A stretch of 64,000 bases of DNA from Eucalyptus grandis (GCF_016545825.1 NC_052619.1:67094115-67158114), one strand, 5' to 3'; positions 1 through 12,888 are shown, counted from the first letter of the stretch. The notes: generated by a model not told the origin, from the letters alone. Made by a program: numbers and translations.

Positions 1-272
1 GATGCACCACGTGGGTTGCAATGTCGTTTTGAGTCATTCTATTCTAAAGATCCGGTTTCTTTAAAGGTGTTATAATGAAGTCCTTTATTGTCTTTTTAAC
101 TTTTTCAGGCACAAATTCGTAATTCCTCGAGAGAAAATTGCTGGAAAAAGCATGTTTTAAGAGAAGTGAATATTTTATATTCACGCATTTTTTGAAGACG
201 TTATTTCGTTTCGATATTTTAGAAATAATAAGAAGAAGAAAGCTAGAATTGGGAGAGGGAAAGAATGATTAC
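1..272 (-). other. Intron of the LRR receptor-like kinase gene (partial)
   Basis: AT-rich sequence begins with the GTAAT donor at 272 on the minus strand. No GC-rich kinase C-lobe coding sequence is seen before the window edge, so the acceptor lies outside. Confidence 0.75.
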
Positions 273-1838
273 CTCGTAGAGCGGAGGCGAGATTGCCATT
301 GGAGATGAAGTCGCTGATGAGGAGCTTCTCGTCGGGGGCCCAGTAGTAGGCCCGCAGCTTCACCACGTTGGGGTGCTTCACCCGCCCGATCGCCTGAACC
401 TCCGCCACGAACTCCTTGTACCGCTGCTCGCCGCCCTCCCCGAGCCGCCGCACCGCCACCGGCACCCCGTTCCCCAGCACCACCTTGTACACGATCCCCA
501 GCCCGCTCTTCCCCAGCACGTACGCCGACGCCCTCAGCAGCTCGTCCAGCTCGAACGTGAACCCCCGGTCGATCGCCACCAGGTCCCCTTCCTTGCCGGC
601 GGCGCCGCCGCTGTCGCCGTGGCTCCGCTCCGACTTCTCCGGTTCCTCCGCCTCGGAGTCCTCGTGGCCGCCCGCGCCCCCGAGGCACGGGAAGACGCAA
701 ATGCGGGCGGCGGCCCGGCAGCCCCCGCCGCCTCCTCCACGGCCCAATTTGGTTTTCCCCGTGCAGCTGCAGGTGTCGGTGTCCTTCTTTTTCCAATAGA
801 TGTAGACGACGACGAGGCCGAGGAGCGCGACCCCGGCCGCGTCGGCGACGGAGATTAGGATGATCAGCCCCGGGCTGAGGCCCTTCCGGGAGTCGGAGTC
901 CGTCGTTGGCGAATTGTTGGGGCCCGACGATGGCGCACCCGATTGGGCCGGGCTGTTGCAGGCCTTCTGGAGCGGGAACCCGCAGAGCAGGGGGTTGGCG
1001 AGGAACGCCGTCGGCCCCTGGCTCGCGAACGAGCCCGTCTGGGGGATCTCGCCGCTCAGGTTGTTGCCCTTCAGGTCGAAGCTCACCGTCACCGGCAAGT
1101 CCCCGAGGGCCTTGGGGATTGCGCCGGAGAGGCGGTTGTGCGAGAGGTTGAGCGTGCTGGAGAGGGACTTGAGCTGGCCGATTTCGGCCGGGATCGGCCC
1201 GGTGAAATTGTTGGAGGACAGGTCGAGCTGCACCAGATTCTCCAGCGCCGGCCAGATCGCCGCCGGGATTTCGCCGGAGAACCGGTTGTCGGCGAGGATC
1301 AGCCGCTGCAGCTGCTTGCAGCTCCGGAGCCCATCCGGCAGGGCCCCGGAGAAGGAGTTGTTGGAGAGGTCGAGGTTCTGGAGCCTGGGGAGGCCGCAGA
1401 TCGAGGGCGGGAGCGGGCCGGAGAGGTTGTTGCCGTAGAGGAAGAGGCTGTGGAGGGAGGTGGCGTTGAAGAGGGGGTCGGGGATGGGGCCGGAGAGGTC
1501 GTTGCCGTGGAGGTTGAGGCGGCGGAGGTAGAGCAGGGTGCCGAGCTCGGAGGGGATGTAGCCGCGGAGGCCCTTGCCGGAGACGGCGAGGCCGACGACG
1601 CGGGGGTCGTCGGAGGAGTTGGCGGAGACGTTGGCGCAGGACACCCCCGTCCAGCGGCAGGGGGTGGGGTCGTCCTCGTTCCAGTCGGCGAAGGCGGAGG
1701 CGGCGCCGGGGGGCTCGTCGACGGCGGACTTGAGGGAGAGGAGGGAGAGGCCGTCGGGGCTGAGGGAGAGGGCGGGGCGGGGGCGGCGGCGAGGGCAAGG
1801 AGGGCGATCAAGCTCCACAGGGAGGCGCGGCGGCTCAT
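273..1838 (-). CDS. LRR receptor-like kinase, At1g67510 type, first exon only (partial, one frame break)
   Basis: The exon encodes a signal peptide ([19 protein letters not shown]), an LRR N-terminal cap with the CRWTGVSC motif, about six leucine-rich repeats, a transmembrane helix ([20 protein letters not shown], near 850) followed by WKKK, and the N-lobe of a kinase with a glycine loop GKSGLG. It matches, from memory, Arabidopsis At1g67510, a relative of ZAR1, so it is probably a plasma-membrane receptor kinase. The exon ends at 273 with an AG/GTAAT donor inside the kinase domain after ALRG; the C-lobe exon lies beyond the left edge. Start: the ATG at 1838 opens the signal peptide, but the LRR part is in another frame, joined by an apparent 1-nt loss in a C/G-rich run at about 1773-1785. 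The in-frame ATG at 1851 gives an arginine/proline-rich N-terminus and is not credible. The invariant VAIK lysine is arginine (VAVRR). The exon is far more GC-rich than its surroundings. Family assignment is firm; the ortholog name is from memory. Confidence 0.9.
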
Positions 1839-1861
1839 CGCGGCGGAGCAAATGGCGGTTA

Positions 1862-4800
1862 TAGAGAGAGAGAAGGAAGTTGTGTATGGGTGAGAAAGTG
1901 AGAGTGGGAGTGGAGATGGTTTTTAATGTAGTTTTGCAGAGGAAGGAAGGGGGGAGGAAGTGGAGGGAGGTGGAGGAGGAGAAGAGTTAGTTGAGTGTTT
2001 TATGAGAAAGAGACTTGAAATGGACGAGAGCTTCATTAAAGTGTGGCCCAGCAGTCCACAGGAGTCTGCTAATCTGGTGGGGATGGTGAGTAGAAGAAAA
2101 GCAATCACCCTCTCAAAAGTGCTTTGGTTCCTTTTTAGCTCCATCTTAAATATATTTGAATTATCTACACAGGATATATTTCACTAATTTTACCATGCAA
2201 GGCGCAAAGCAAAGTCCTAATGTGTCTATATTTGAATGTATAATGTTATTCCTGTGTATAATGTTGCGAGGTTGGATACACGTCGTGCGTTTGATTGTTT
2301 TCTTTCTCTTTATGAATTGGATGAAGAATCGTGTGAGGCTAGTATGAAGTGTGAAGGTTGATGTCAGACGAATGCTCTTAAGAGTACATTGAATGAGATC
2401 AGTAATTTACATTTATACACTATTATAATGTATCTTATGTACGTATAATCTTCGCTCACCTAATAATCTGAGCTTTACATTCAGGTTTTCCAATGAGATC
2501 GAACCATTTTTAATGCTCGAACTAATCACACTCGACTCTCGAGTTGGAAATCACTCTGTGACAACGATAATACTTCATGTAACGATGTACTAAACGAGAT
2601 TTGCGAACTGCCCTCGGGCTAGATAGAGCGAGAGAGCTAGGCCTATGATGTTGATGTCAACTGTGTTGTCCTGTGGTATCATTTTTGTCTTCTTCCCGAA
2701 TATATGTCCCCTGCAGCGACAGTACAGAGACTTGTGTTGCTACAACTACAGTACAGAAACTTCGATTGGCGCTTGAATTTCTTTATTTTTTTATTTAACG
2801 GCTTTTAGATAGCAGACTTCATTAGGTCCTTTGGTGCCTAAATACAATTATTTTCCGAAAATCACCTTTTTCGACGAGTTTCATTCGCCCCATTTGACCA
2901 GCAATGTGGATGCTCTACTTGTGGCGGGGATTTGGCCATGTTGCATTTTTATTTCCGAAAACGCAGTTTATGTTTGTTCGATCTGCGTTTCCTGTGCCGA
3001 AATGAATGTCTGCAGCAAAAGCTTCGGGATTGATGAGATGGACGGTGATCAAGATGAAGGACGAAATCAATGAATCTTTTGGATTTACTGATTCTTCATC
3101 GGGAACAGTAAACATGTCAATTTCCAGACAGCACAACCACCTTTCCGCTCTCGTATTTACGTCCGAAGCATAGTCCCGTCGTGTGCTCTGTAACGACAAT
3201 TTACGCTTGTCTTCAACGAAAGCAATGGGTAAAACAGAAGAAGCAAATTCTCATGAATGTCGTCCTTCTCAGTTACCGTTCCGAGAGGCATGCAATTGCA
3301 CACCAACGTTTTGAAACTACGTGTGTATGTACAGACCGAGTTTGTTAACTAGAAGACACCGCTCGTATCCGGGGACGGACCAAGGAGCGAGCAGTTGCTG
3401 CCCACCTCCCTCGCTGTCCATCATACCATATATCCTCCGGTCGATATTCCTCATATTAAAAATTGGAAATTATACTTTCTCTGTCTCATTCAAGCAGTTC
3501 ATCCTATCTTAATGCGTCTGGACAAGACGACCAATGGACCCATATGTAGTTATTTCACGTTGACAAGCCAAAATACGAATGCGAACTGAGACTTTGTTCA
3601 AGTCGAATTTAGTGGAGCACTCTTGATGCCATCAATCCAAGGGATTCCCTTTCGGAATGAAAAACCGCATCACCAAATATCGCTAGTCAAATGAGTGAAT
3701 ATGAGTGTACCAATGGGCGGCAAATTTCCTTTTTAGGTATCAACCCTTTCGGCTCGTAGAAGGCTCAATTACTCCACAACCTGGCGACATCATTTTTCTA
3801 CCCTTGACAACACTCATGCTTCATGATTTTTCATCCCATTCTTCTCCCTCCTTTTCCCCATCCTGCGTTATCAAATCAATACCTCCCAACACGACCTTTT
3901 CCACAAAAAAGGGCGACCCTTCTCTTCATCAATCCACGACTCGTGGTTCATCAACAGCGGGTCGCTATTATTGTAATTGCGCAGCGAATATGTCCATAAT
4001 GATGGCATCTCACTCCCAATCATGAAAACATGCTTAGAAGCTAACAAACCTACGCACAAACGAGGTAGAGAGAGAGAGAGAGGTGGGCATGTTGTGTCCA
4101 GCTAGAGCCAAATAATCTTTTTTGTGTCTTTTCTCCCGTCTTGTTCTGGAGCAGTTGAGACTCGAGACTTGAGATGTACTGACTGACGGCTCTCAAATTT
4201 CATATTTCTCATGATCTTTCCAATGAGATAATGGAAGCAGCAAGTTGCACGGAACTGAAAGAACAGCACGTGCCTACCCTAAATTTCATTCGTTGGGACT
4301 CTGTATGCAATTGCATGTCCGAGGATGCTATTAGTTAGATCGGGTCCCCCCCAGGCAACCTACTTCCTTTAGTTTTCCCCCATTCCCATTTCTAATAACG
4401 AATTGTTTTCTGGCCGACTCCGAAAAGATAATTTCTTTACCCTCTTTTCCTGTTCTTTTCCTACTATAGAACTCATCTTAGGAAATGACATATTTCAATG
4501 ATGTCTGCCCTGGGGCTAAAAGCGAGTTCTCACAAAGAAGCAAATAATTTCCGGGAACGTGGGAAATTTTTACAAGGATTCGAAAGCAAGACGCAATCGC
4601 TTACTTTGCTCTGAAGAGACATACCTAACGCAGTACAAATCAAATCCTGGCTCTTTCCAGCTGGGGTCAAAAGGAATTGGATAAAGAACCGGCCCCTAAT
4701 TATGCAGATGTCATCCCACATACCACTGATGTCAAGGTGGGGTTCAAATCCATCACAAGCAACATTTGTCGTAAAGCAAAGGACAAGAAGGTGGACAATA

Positions 4801-5304
4801 ACCCAATGTGCATTACGGGGTCCGAAAACCTTAAAAGCAACTCAAAGTCACTCCTTGCTGACCTAGATCCGATAGCTGCCCGCAGAGAGAGATTACTGAT
4901 AAAGAGAGTGATTGAAAGATGTTCCTGACCAATTTGCCACTTCCATTCAGGTTTCCAAGCATCCCAACATCAAGGTGCCACGACAGGCAGGGCGTCAAGT
5001 CCTATTTTTCAAAACTCTGCAAGGACTGACATTTTTAATGGCCGAAAGCAGTACCACATTACGATAGCTATAAGTTGACATGTACAGTTGACTAGGATAA
5101 CCAAGGAGGCAATGAGCACTGAGTAGATTCTCTTCTAATTTTAGTTCATTTCAGGTTCATCAAGGGCTGTTCTGCTCATCAATCCAACAGCAAAAAAAAG
5201 AAGAAGAAGAAGATCAAGATACATAAGCACGTGAAGATAGTCTTCCCCGGCAGATGGAACACAAAAGAACCCACTCAAAGCATTCAGTTGAAGAAGAGAT
5301 CCTT
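1862..5304. other. Intergenic region between the RLK 5' end and the proteasome gene 3' end
   Basis: It holds the RLK promoter and leader next to 1850 and, toward 5300, the 3'UTR of PBE. There is a short GA microsatellite at 4067-4082. Open stretches (for example 4677-4928) lack recognisable similarity. No gene supported. Confidence 0.5.
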
Positions 5305-8272
5305 TCATGGCGCCGCCACTACTTCAGCCATTTCCTGCTCCACTGTGCTAGGCGTGACAGGGTGGTAATGGTAGTGAAGCTCCCCAACATCATCACCAGA
5401 TAGCTTCTTCCAACCGGTTGGTCCCACATGATAGACTGGATGGGAGAGAACAAAAAAGGCTCATGTTAAAGTTCATCCTATCGAACCATGTAAGAACCAC
5501 ATGTGAGCTTGGACAAATATTTCCCAGATGTGGGTGCGCTCTGCGCATGCATGCATATGTGAGTGAGAGAGAGAGAGAGAGAGTACCGCTTGCAACTCCA
5601 CCACTGGCTCCATCACGAAAAGTTGCATGGTAAATGGCTCTTCTAGCCAATTCTGCAGCCTCTTCAACTGACATGTCATAACGATAGCTAGCAAATGCAA
5701 GGGCAGGAAAATCATCAGATTGAAAATGGTATTCATGAAAATTTTCAAATTAATAATAAATAAAAACTTGAAGAAACTTCAAACTTCAACAGGGTTTGGT
5801 GTAATTACAAATGAAAACTAACGCCACTAAGGGAAAGCTACTCAATCATTGGGATACTGCTAACAAAAAGCTTAAATGCATGTAGGTTGAACCATCCCAA
5901 AGCAAGAGTATCCATATTGCATATTTGCATTGTCAGGAATGACCTCTGTTGGTCCAGACCTCGTGATAAATCTAAGTTTGAAGGTTATAGTGTCTGCACT
6001 TATATGTATTCCAACAATATCTTAATAAATAACCAATTGCATGTTTTATATTCACGATCCAAAGTCTGACCACCATCATTAGTCAAAGGACTTCTCCACT
6101 CCCCATAGAGCGAAGACCCATCTAGTTTCTTACTGTGTGTAATGCAGATGCAAGATAAAAGCACGTTCTATGACTAACACAAAAAGAAGATGGAGAAGAA
6201 AGTTTGTTCTCATTCTTGCTCTTTCATTTGGGGTGGGTAGACAGAGCTTCAACACAGCATTCAACCCCCACATGCTTCCCACTAGATTTTCGCTCTTTCT
6301 ATAATTTAAACAGATTAATTCATCTGTTCTTACTGCCGATAATTAGGTGAATATGTTGCCTCTTCTGCATATATAAGCAATACATTGACAAGAAGGATTT
6401 CTGACTAAGAAATGAGTAAGAAACGCATCCAACAGATGTTTGAGCATCCATTTTTTGAAAAGCAAATTAGTCCAATACAATTGACAACCTACAGGCTAAT
6501 ACTTCTAAGAAATAACATACCCGCTATCCAAAACCCCATATGCATATGGTGACCCAGATCCAACCGAGAAACGAGTCCCTTTCAATCTTCCTCCCTCACT
6601 GTCCACATAATATAGACCTGGGCCCTACAATGAGTAGAAGCAAGATATTGAAAGATACAGACGAAAAGCCTATATATTTTTTGAATGGACATGCCAATAC
6701 CGTCTCATCCCAGCCAGCGATCATCGTCCCAACTGATAGACCCATTCCACGATAGGAATAAAGAATGTTTGCAAGGAGCTTTGAAGCCCCTGTGACTGAA
6801 ATCCTCCGTTTGTTTGCCAATTCATGGAGCCGACACTATTCAGATAAAGCACATTTTCAGTAACACTTTGTATTGTTAAAAGCATGTAAAGTTCAGCATC
6901 GTGAAGTTCAGACACAGTGGAGATAGATTATAGTATACATATATCTTTACAAACCGTAGTAACACTCTTCCATCACAGTTGTTCATATTAATTGGGACTA
7001 GACATAGAGAAACCACAAACTTACGCATGCAAATCATTGGTTAATTCTGCCTATAGAACGAAGTATCGTTTAACACAAAGCGAACCTACAATTTATGATT
7101 CCCCATTCCTCATTATATAACACACAACCTTCCAAAAGAAAGAAATATCTTAGTATGCGTGAAGATTAGCAATCCAGAGTTTCTAAGAAAGAAAGTAAGC
7201 TAATTTTTCCCTTTTCTTCATGGTTTTCTTTAGTCAAGTCTATCAGAAAAAAAAAGATTCATATTGTTCTACTTTGTTTACTCATAAGCTTGCCATGCAA
7301 CCAGAGAATCTTAAGATTGACGATGACAAGAAGGAGAAAACATCGTGCTCAACATGCTGAGTGTGAAACAAGCGAGCAGATTTCCAATTGCTGAAGCAGC
7401 AACTCAATAGGGGAATGCAAAGTATATCCTAGTTCACTATTTGCAATTCAAGTGTCACAGAGTTCCTTTCATAAGGTATCACTATCAACAAAAAAATATA
7501 ATAAAAAAGAATTTCCTGTCGAGGAGAAAAGTGATTACCTTAATACCGAGATTTCGGTGCCAAAATTGGCAGTCAGCAGCTCCTCCAGCCATTGTTCCGA
7601 GCATGTGTGGATTTATTTCAATTATCTTCTTCACGGACTGAGATGCTGCAGATAACATAAGTGAAAAACTGATCATAATAATGTTAAGCACAGCAAACTT
7701 CATTGGGGCATGCACTAATGAACATTGATCAAGACAACCATATACAGTGCATTACCTGACCCAAAGGCAGATAACACGTACTACAGTATATAAAGGAATA
7801 CGAGCTTCTGAATCTATTTGAACGAAACATGGGCATCTCTCTCTCTCTCTCTCCCCCCTGCCTTCCAGCCCACATAAATAGCCATAACACACATCCTGAT
7901 GATATAACTAAATCAACAAAAATGAACTTACAGATATAGCCTCCCATGCTAGCTCGAGAATCAGCAGCAACCATAACGCCCTCTTTAAAAATAAAAGCGA
8001 GGGTAGTAGTTCCCTTAGCTGGCTTCACCATCTGCACAGCTTCTTTTTGAAAGTTGTCGAACTGAAAAAACAAACGCGAATGTAAAAACCCATTGTCCAA
8101 CCGATCAACTCGGCATACACAGCCAATCCAAAGAAAAGAATGGCTTCTCGAAACTCACATCACAAGCACCAGGAATTTCAAAAGCCGGGGCAGCTGAAAA
8201 CCCCTCAAAAAGCTCCTTGTTCACCCCGAAAACCGGCATGGTGGACTCGAGGCCGCTGGTATCGAGCTTCAT
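5305..8272 (-). CDS. PBE1: 20S proteasome beta-5 subunit (PBE), complete, seven coding exons
   Basis: Coding exons on the minus strand are 8159-8272, 7932-8061, 7539-7645, 6701-6835, 6521-6624, 5587-5687 and 5305-5435. All have GT/AG borders and compatible phases, giving 822 nt (273 aa), against 274 aa recalled for Arabidopsis PBE1. The product is the chymotrypsin-like catalytic subunit of the 20S core. Residues 1-55 are the propeptide and start MKLDTSGLE as in relatives. Cleavage at KG/TTTLAF exposes catalytic Thr56; conserved blocks include [56 protein letters not shown] and [10 protein letters not shown]. The gene looks intact. A leader intron is likely: donor AAG/GTAC at 8592, acceptor CAG at 8282, leaving nine leader bases before the ATG. 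Which of the two Arabidopsis paralogs (PBE1/PBE2) is closer cannot be told. Confidence 0.97.
5565..5582. repeat. (GA)n microsatellite inside PBE intron 6
   Basis: About nine GA units. On the gene's strand this is a CT run starting only a few bases after the GT donor at 5586. Confidence 0.9.
7837..7852. repeat. (TC)n microsatellite in PBE intron 2
   Basis: About eight TC units, followed by a C run, lie between exon 3 (start 7645) and exon 2 (end 7932). Confidence 0.9.
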
Positions 8273-8281
8273 GGCTAAAAC

Positions 8282-8592
8282 CTGTAAGAAAAAACTCGGG
8301 CAACTGAAAACCACGCAAAGACAGGTTTCTCAGATAGCTCCAGACAGATCGAATTCCACCCTTGCCAACGAAATCATCCAATTCGAGCTATTTCTGGCAA
8401 GCTCGATTGTCAAATTACTGAAGCAACGACAACTATTCCGCAAGAAAAATTCCAATTTCTCATTACAATAACCGAATCTCGAGCATACTCTCCACTAAGA
8501 ATTTGACTACAGGCGCGAGGCGAAAAGGGGAACTGCGAAACCCTAACAGGCGCGAACGGCACCGGAGCAGTGCCGACGGATCAGGACAGTAC
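8282..8592 (-). other. Predicted 5'UTR intron of PBE
   Basis: On the minus strand, AACAAG/GTACTG at 8592 and TTCTTACAG at 8282 form a plausible donor and acceptor. The in-frame upstream open stretch reads through the acceptor and adds no conserved residues, supporting a non-coding leader joined just before ATG 8272. Confidence 0.6.
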
Positions 8593-8746
8593 CTTGTTAC
8601 AGACGATGCGGCGAAGAAGAAATGGAGAGACGAGACCTTGCGAAGCGATCGAGCGCGATGCGGAGGAGAGCTAGGACGACGAGCGCGATGCGGAGAGGTT
8701 TTATGCCTTTCTTCTTCTTTCTTGCTCTGCAGGAAAAGTGCGTTGC

Positions 8747-8787
8747 TGGGCCGCCTGAAGCCTAAATGGGCCATGAGGCCCGGCCCA
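8747..8787. promoter_or_regulatory. Cluster of TGGGCC (site II-like) elements in the PBE promoter
   Basis: TGGGCC occurs at 8747-8752 and 8767-8772, and its complement GGCCCA at 8782-8787, just upstream of the probable PBE leader. Site II elements (TGGGCY) are bound by TCP factors and are common in promoters of housekeeping genes. More copies lie at 9181-9186 and 9190-9195. Confidence 0.55.
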
Positions 8788-9002
8788 TATATGACAAGTT
8801 AATCCACATTCTCGATGGCGCAATAGGAATAGAGGGACCGCGGCTTACCGTGAGGGCGCTCGCGAGGCTGGGGATGCGCACGAATTGGGAGGGCTCCTCC
8901 CTAGCTCGCCGCCGCGTGCGGGAGCGATCCGCTGCCGCGCGGGTTGCTCTCGCGGTTCTCCGGCGGTCTTCCGGCGGCTTGACTGATCGGACACTGTGAA
9001 GT

Positions 9003-9022
9003 AGTGAGAGAGAGAGAGAGAG
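9003..9022. repeat. (GA)n microsatellite upstream of PBE
   Basis: About nine to ten GA units. Confidence 0.9.
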
Positions 9023-9239
9023 TAGGAAGGTGAGGAAGAAGGAGAAGCTACTGCTGCTGCTCTCGGGCTTTCTTCACCTGCGCAAGAAAAGGAAAATAAA
9101 AACCCTATTTTCTTTTTTCCTCCCCTTGCTTTTTTGGCTGATCGGGCCGGGCCTGGACCCGGGATTTGGATATCCGTTTTTGGGCCTAAGGCCCATGGCC
9201 CGTCTAGGAGATAAGAGGCCTGTCCTTTTTAATAAGTGA

Positions 9240-12200
9240 AAAGCTTCAGTAAGTTTGGATAAGCCTATGTATGGACGAGTTCGGTGGCGACTCTGATTTT
9301 GAATTTCCTTGATTTGAAAATTTTTAAGCTCCACTGTATTTAGAAAGAATGGTATTTTTGGAAATCATTGGTTTCACAATTCAATTACGTCGTCTCTTTT
9401 TCTTTTTTTTTAATCGAATGGATATTGAATGAACCTTGATGTTCATGTTGACTCACTTGTTTAGGATAAGATATGATATAATTCATATATTATGTCTTGT
9501 TTGGATGTCATTAATAGTTTGGCTACGATCTCTAAAAATCCACAAGCTCATCATTACTGCAATTGTGACTCTATAAAAAAGAAAAAGAATCAATTCACAA
9601 ATCTAATCAAGTGAATTTCACATGATTCTTTTACGGGTTGTGCAAAGGCAAGACTGCAGATTTATTGAGTCCACCGACACTTATGTTGAATTATCTAAAT
9701 TAATTATATCAATACATTAGATAAATAAAATAGATTAATGGCTAATTCCTTTTTGATAGATTAAAGTCGGAGTTGGTAAGAGGTAATTTATTTGCATTAT
9801 AGAAATCAACGGCAAATGCAATGGGAATAGAGTTCTATGCCCACAACCCATAAAAAGTACGCTGCACTGCTTTTCTGGGTTTTATATTACATATTTAATT
9901 TCGAAGGACTATTTTCACTTTGATCATAAAATCTAGGATCACTTTTCCAATTAGGCAAGGTTACATTAGCACATAACTGCATCAACTCTGAAAATTAAGA
10001 GTTGGAAGTACCGTTTGAAAGACAAAATACTAATTTATAAAAGAAATTACCTTAAAAAAGGATATAAATTCAATATGACTCATTTCTTCAAATATTCAAA
10101 ACACAGTTTACCACATCATTTTGGGAAAAAAAAAACAATTTTGTAAACCGCTCAATATGTTGCTGGCTGCTATGTTCACAGTGACACAATCCAACGAAAA
10201 TTTCGAGTGACGGAATCTCATAAGACGAAAACGTCGGTACGGATAGTTGCCGTCCAACAAACAAAGTAGTGAAGCAGTGGAGCCTATACAGAAAGAATTG
10301 CCTGGCTTTGGGTATTGTCACATATGCAAAACATGACCTAACTAGTATGACGGTTATCTACTATCAGCATCATAACTGCTGCTGCAACAATGGCTGCCTA
10401 TATAAACATCAGAAAATTCCTGTACAAACTGTCTCCACGGTGGAAATTACTGCTTTTCTTAAAAGTGGGCCTTTGATTGACACGTAAAAAAATGGATTAG
10501 TGCAATACTAAGGTAACTACCCCAAACGTACCCAATATTTTCTCAGGTCGGAACCCTTCCACGACAAGCACGGATATAAATTTCCAGTTCCGAATTTCCG
10601 ACGTGGAGCATTTCGGGACGCCTCCACTTGCGTATTTGGGCCTAGCAGGCCCGAACGGGATCGAGCTGGCGATCGGGACTAATGAGAACCGATGAGATTT
10701 GCACCGGGTGAAGACGCACGATCCGAATCGAGCGGGCTTCCAGAACCATAAGTCCAAAAGGAATCATTTAAGCAGGCGAATGCTAAGCTTGGAATTTTAT
10801 ATTTCGAGAAGCGCACAAGATCTAGATCCATCGTTAGATCTATTGAAGAAGCAAAGTCCAGGGGCCGATCCTTTTCAGGCCCAATCGAGAAGAATGAGGT
10901 CCACGATCACGACTTTGAAAGTGTATAATGCCTTCCACTTAGGCAAAATCGGTATATCTTATCATGAGACCACGATTTACTCTTTCTTTTTGGTGGGTAC
11001 TACAATTTACTTAAAAGGGCTCTTTCGTGAAAACTTTTATCATCGCTCCGATGGCCTAACTCTTTTTTTATTGGCAAAAAAGTTGAAGAGGGCCTGACAG
11101 TCGCTAGCGACTCCCAATGGACATTACAATTGAGATCCCACGTTCGTTATGAAATATTCCGTTCGAGTTCTTATTGCTCCGTACCGCCCTCGACCCGATA
11201 GTTCAAAGTTCACAAGCCCATCACATCGCCCGCCAAAATACTATCGCCTAGAACCTATGTCCACATGACGTATCCCACATCTTGACAGCTCAACACCACG
11301 AGCGGTCCACATTTTCATTGGACGTGAATTGAACTCGCCACCTCTCGGAGGACGGGGTGGGCCATTTTTAATCCACGGACCGGTCACTTTCGGACCGCGC
11401 GGACGGCTTTACCTAAGTTACCTCGGAGGGCGCTGCTTCCTTTTCACAGGCTCTCGCGTCAGCTGGATTTAGCCCACGCACAGTTGTCTCACGTCTGTCA
11501 CTAAGAAAAGATGGGTCGGTCCTTGCCTTGATCGGCCAGCTGCGTGCGCATCGTGGTCCCCGGAAATGGACGTGGCGGAGGAGAAGCCCAAAAATAGCGT
11601 GGGCGCTGCTCGTAGGAGTGGAAAGCCATCCATTCTTCTAGGAGTATGCAAATTCGTTCGATGGAAAATACCCCTTCTTTTAAAGAAGCACTTGCAACTT
11701 TATTAATTCGAAGTTGCCCCCAATTGGAAAGTACAGGAGTACTCACAATTAAAATAGAAAAAAAGCCGACAGAAAATTCCAACCTATCCCCATGTAGCAC
11801 ATTTGTTCTAAAAACTTTTCCATGACGCATATAATCCCATCCATATTGTGCATATGCGACGCATTTACCACCCATCAAGGTTTTTTCAATGAGCACCGTA
11901 AAAAATCTGCCCGCATGGACATCAAAGGCAAATGGTGTTGACATGATGCCCACGTTACTGAAAAATCATCTGACTGAACCTTGTTAGAAGGTAAGTGTAT
12001 CATATAAATATAAATTTGGAGTTTTTTATGTCACGAGAAAAAAAAGTTTAGATTATATAGTGGACATGATTTTGGGGTTTTATGTCAGAAGAAGTAGTTA
12101 GAGTAAATGTTATCATAAATATATTAATTTAAAGTTTAATTTGAGAAAAGTTGTCGTAAATATATCCGTTTAGTATCTTTTTGTGATGCATCATATTGAG

Positions 12201-12888
12201 ATTTTTCGTCGCGTCAAACTTCCCATTAAATAACCAGGAATAGTCGACGTCTCCTTTTAGTTTTTGTCTTCTTTCTTTTCCCCTTTCAGTAGACCGTTTA
12301 GGCCTCGATTGGTGATGATGTTGAAAAGGCCAATGAAAGCGAAGCCGGGACCGCGAGGTCGGGGGCGAGGAAAAAGACCCCATGACGAGTATTTTCAAAA
12401 AAAAAAAAACACCATTTTTCTTCAAAGAGCGAAGCAACTCCCCCACGATCTTCATCTGATTCGACGAAATCGACCGGCAGCAATTGAAGACGGCCTTCGA
12501 ATTCCCCAAAAAAAAGGGTCAAAGAACGTACCCAGATTTCAATTCACTTTTGGGCATGGCGTACTCTCTTTTAATGCGGAAGCGAGGAGGAAGGGAAGGG
12601 GGACTTCATGGGGGGAACGTGGTCGCTAATAACTGCACTGCCCCCACTTCCACTTCGAGCCTCACATGCATCCGGTGAGCCCCCTCATTATTGTTCTTTT
12701 CGTGCTTGGCGGTAATCCGCAATAATCCATTTATCTAAAGAAAACTATTTCCCCAAAAAAAATTCCGGTATTAGGATGAAGGAAAGCTAATTAATCTATG
12801 GAAAATGTTTTTCGCGGGTTGAAAATATCTGGCTTAGAATATTGATGAATTAACTTTCGTATGCTAGAGTTCGAATATTACTCTATCC
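9240..12888. other. Gene-free interval
   Basis: AT-rich sequence with scattered open stretches (for example 10699-11097 plus and 11501-11953 minus) that show no recognisable domain. Around 11990-12180 there is a dispersed-repeat style sequence (repeated 'atcataaatat' and 'ttttttatgtcac' phrases) that resembles 20640-20800. No gene supported. Confidence 0.5.

Noticed and set aside
269..1798. 509-residue minus-strand and 316-residue plus-strand open frames over the receptor kinase exon
   Set aside because: They overlap the LRR/kinase coding frame, are made of Arg/Pro or Gly/Ala/Glu runs and reflect its high GC content.
1839..1851. Upstream in-frame ATG at 1851 as the start of the receptor kinase
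   Set aside because: It gives a basic, proline-rich N-terminus without a signal peptide; the conserved signal peptide is in the frame starting at 1838.
4677..4928. 83-residue plus-strand frame (DPIAARRERLLIKRVIERCS at the end)
   Set aside because: It has an acceptor-like tract before it and a coding-like look, but no recognised similarity and no partner exon.
10699..11097. 132-residue plus-strand open frame
   Set aside because: No recognisable motif; likely chance in intergenic DNA.
11501..11953. 150-residue minus-strand open frame
   Set aside because: No domain, no plausible neighbouring exon, and composition like the surrounding intergenic DNA.
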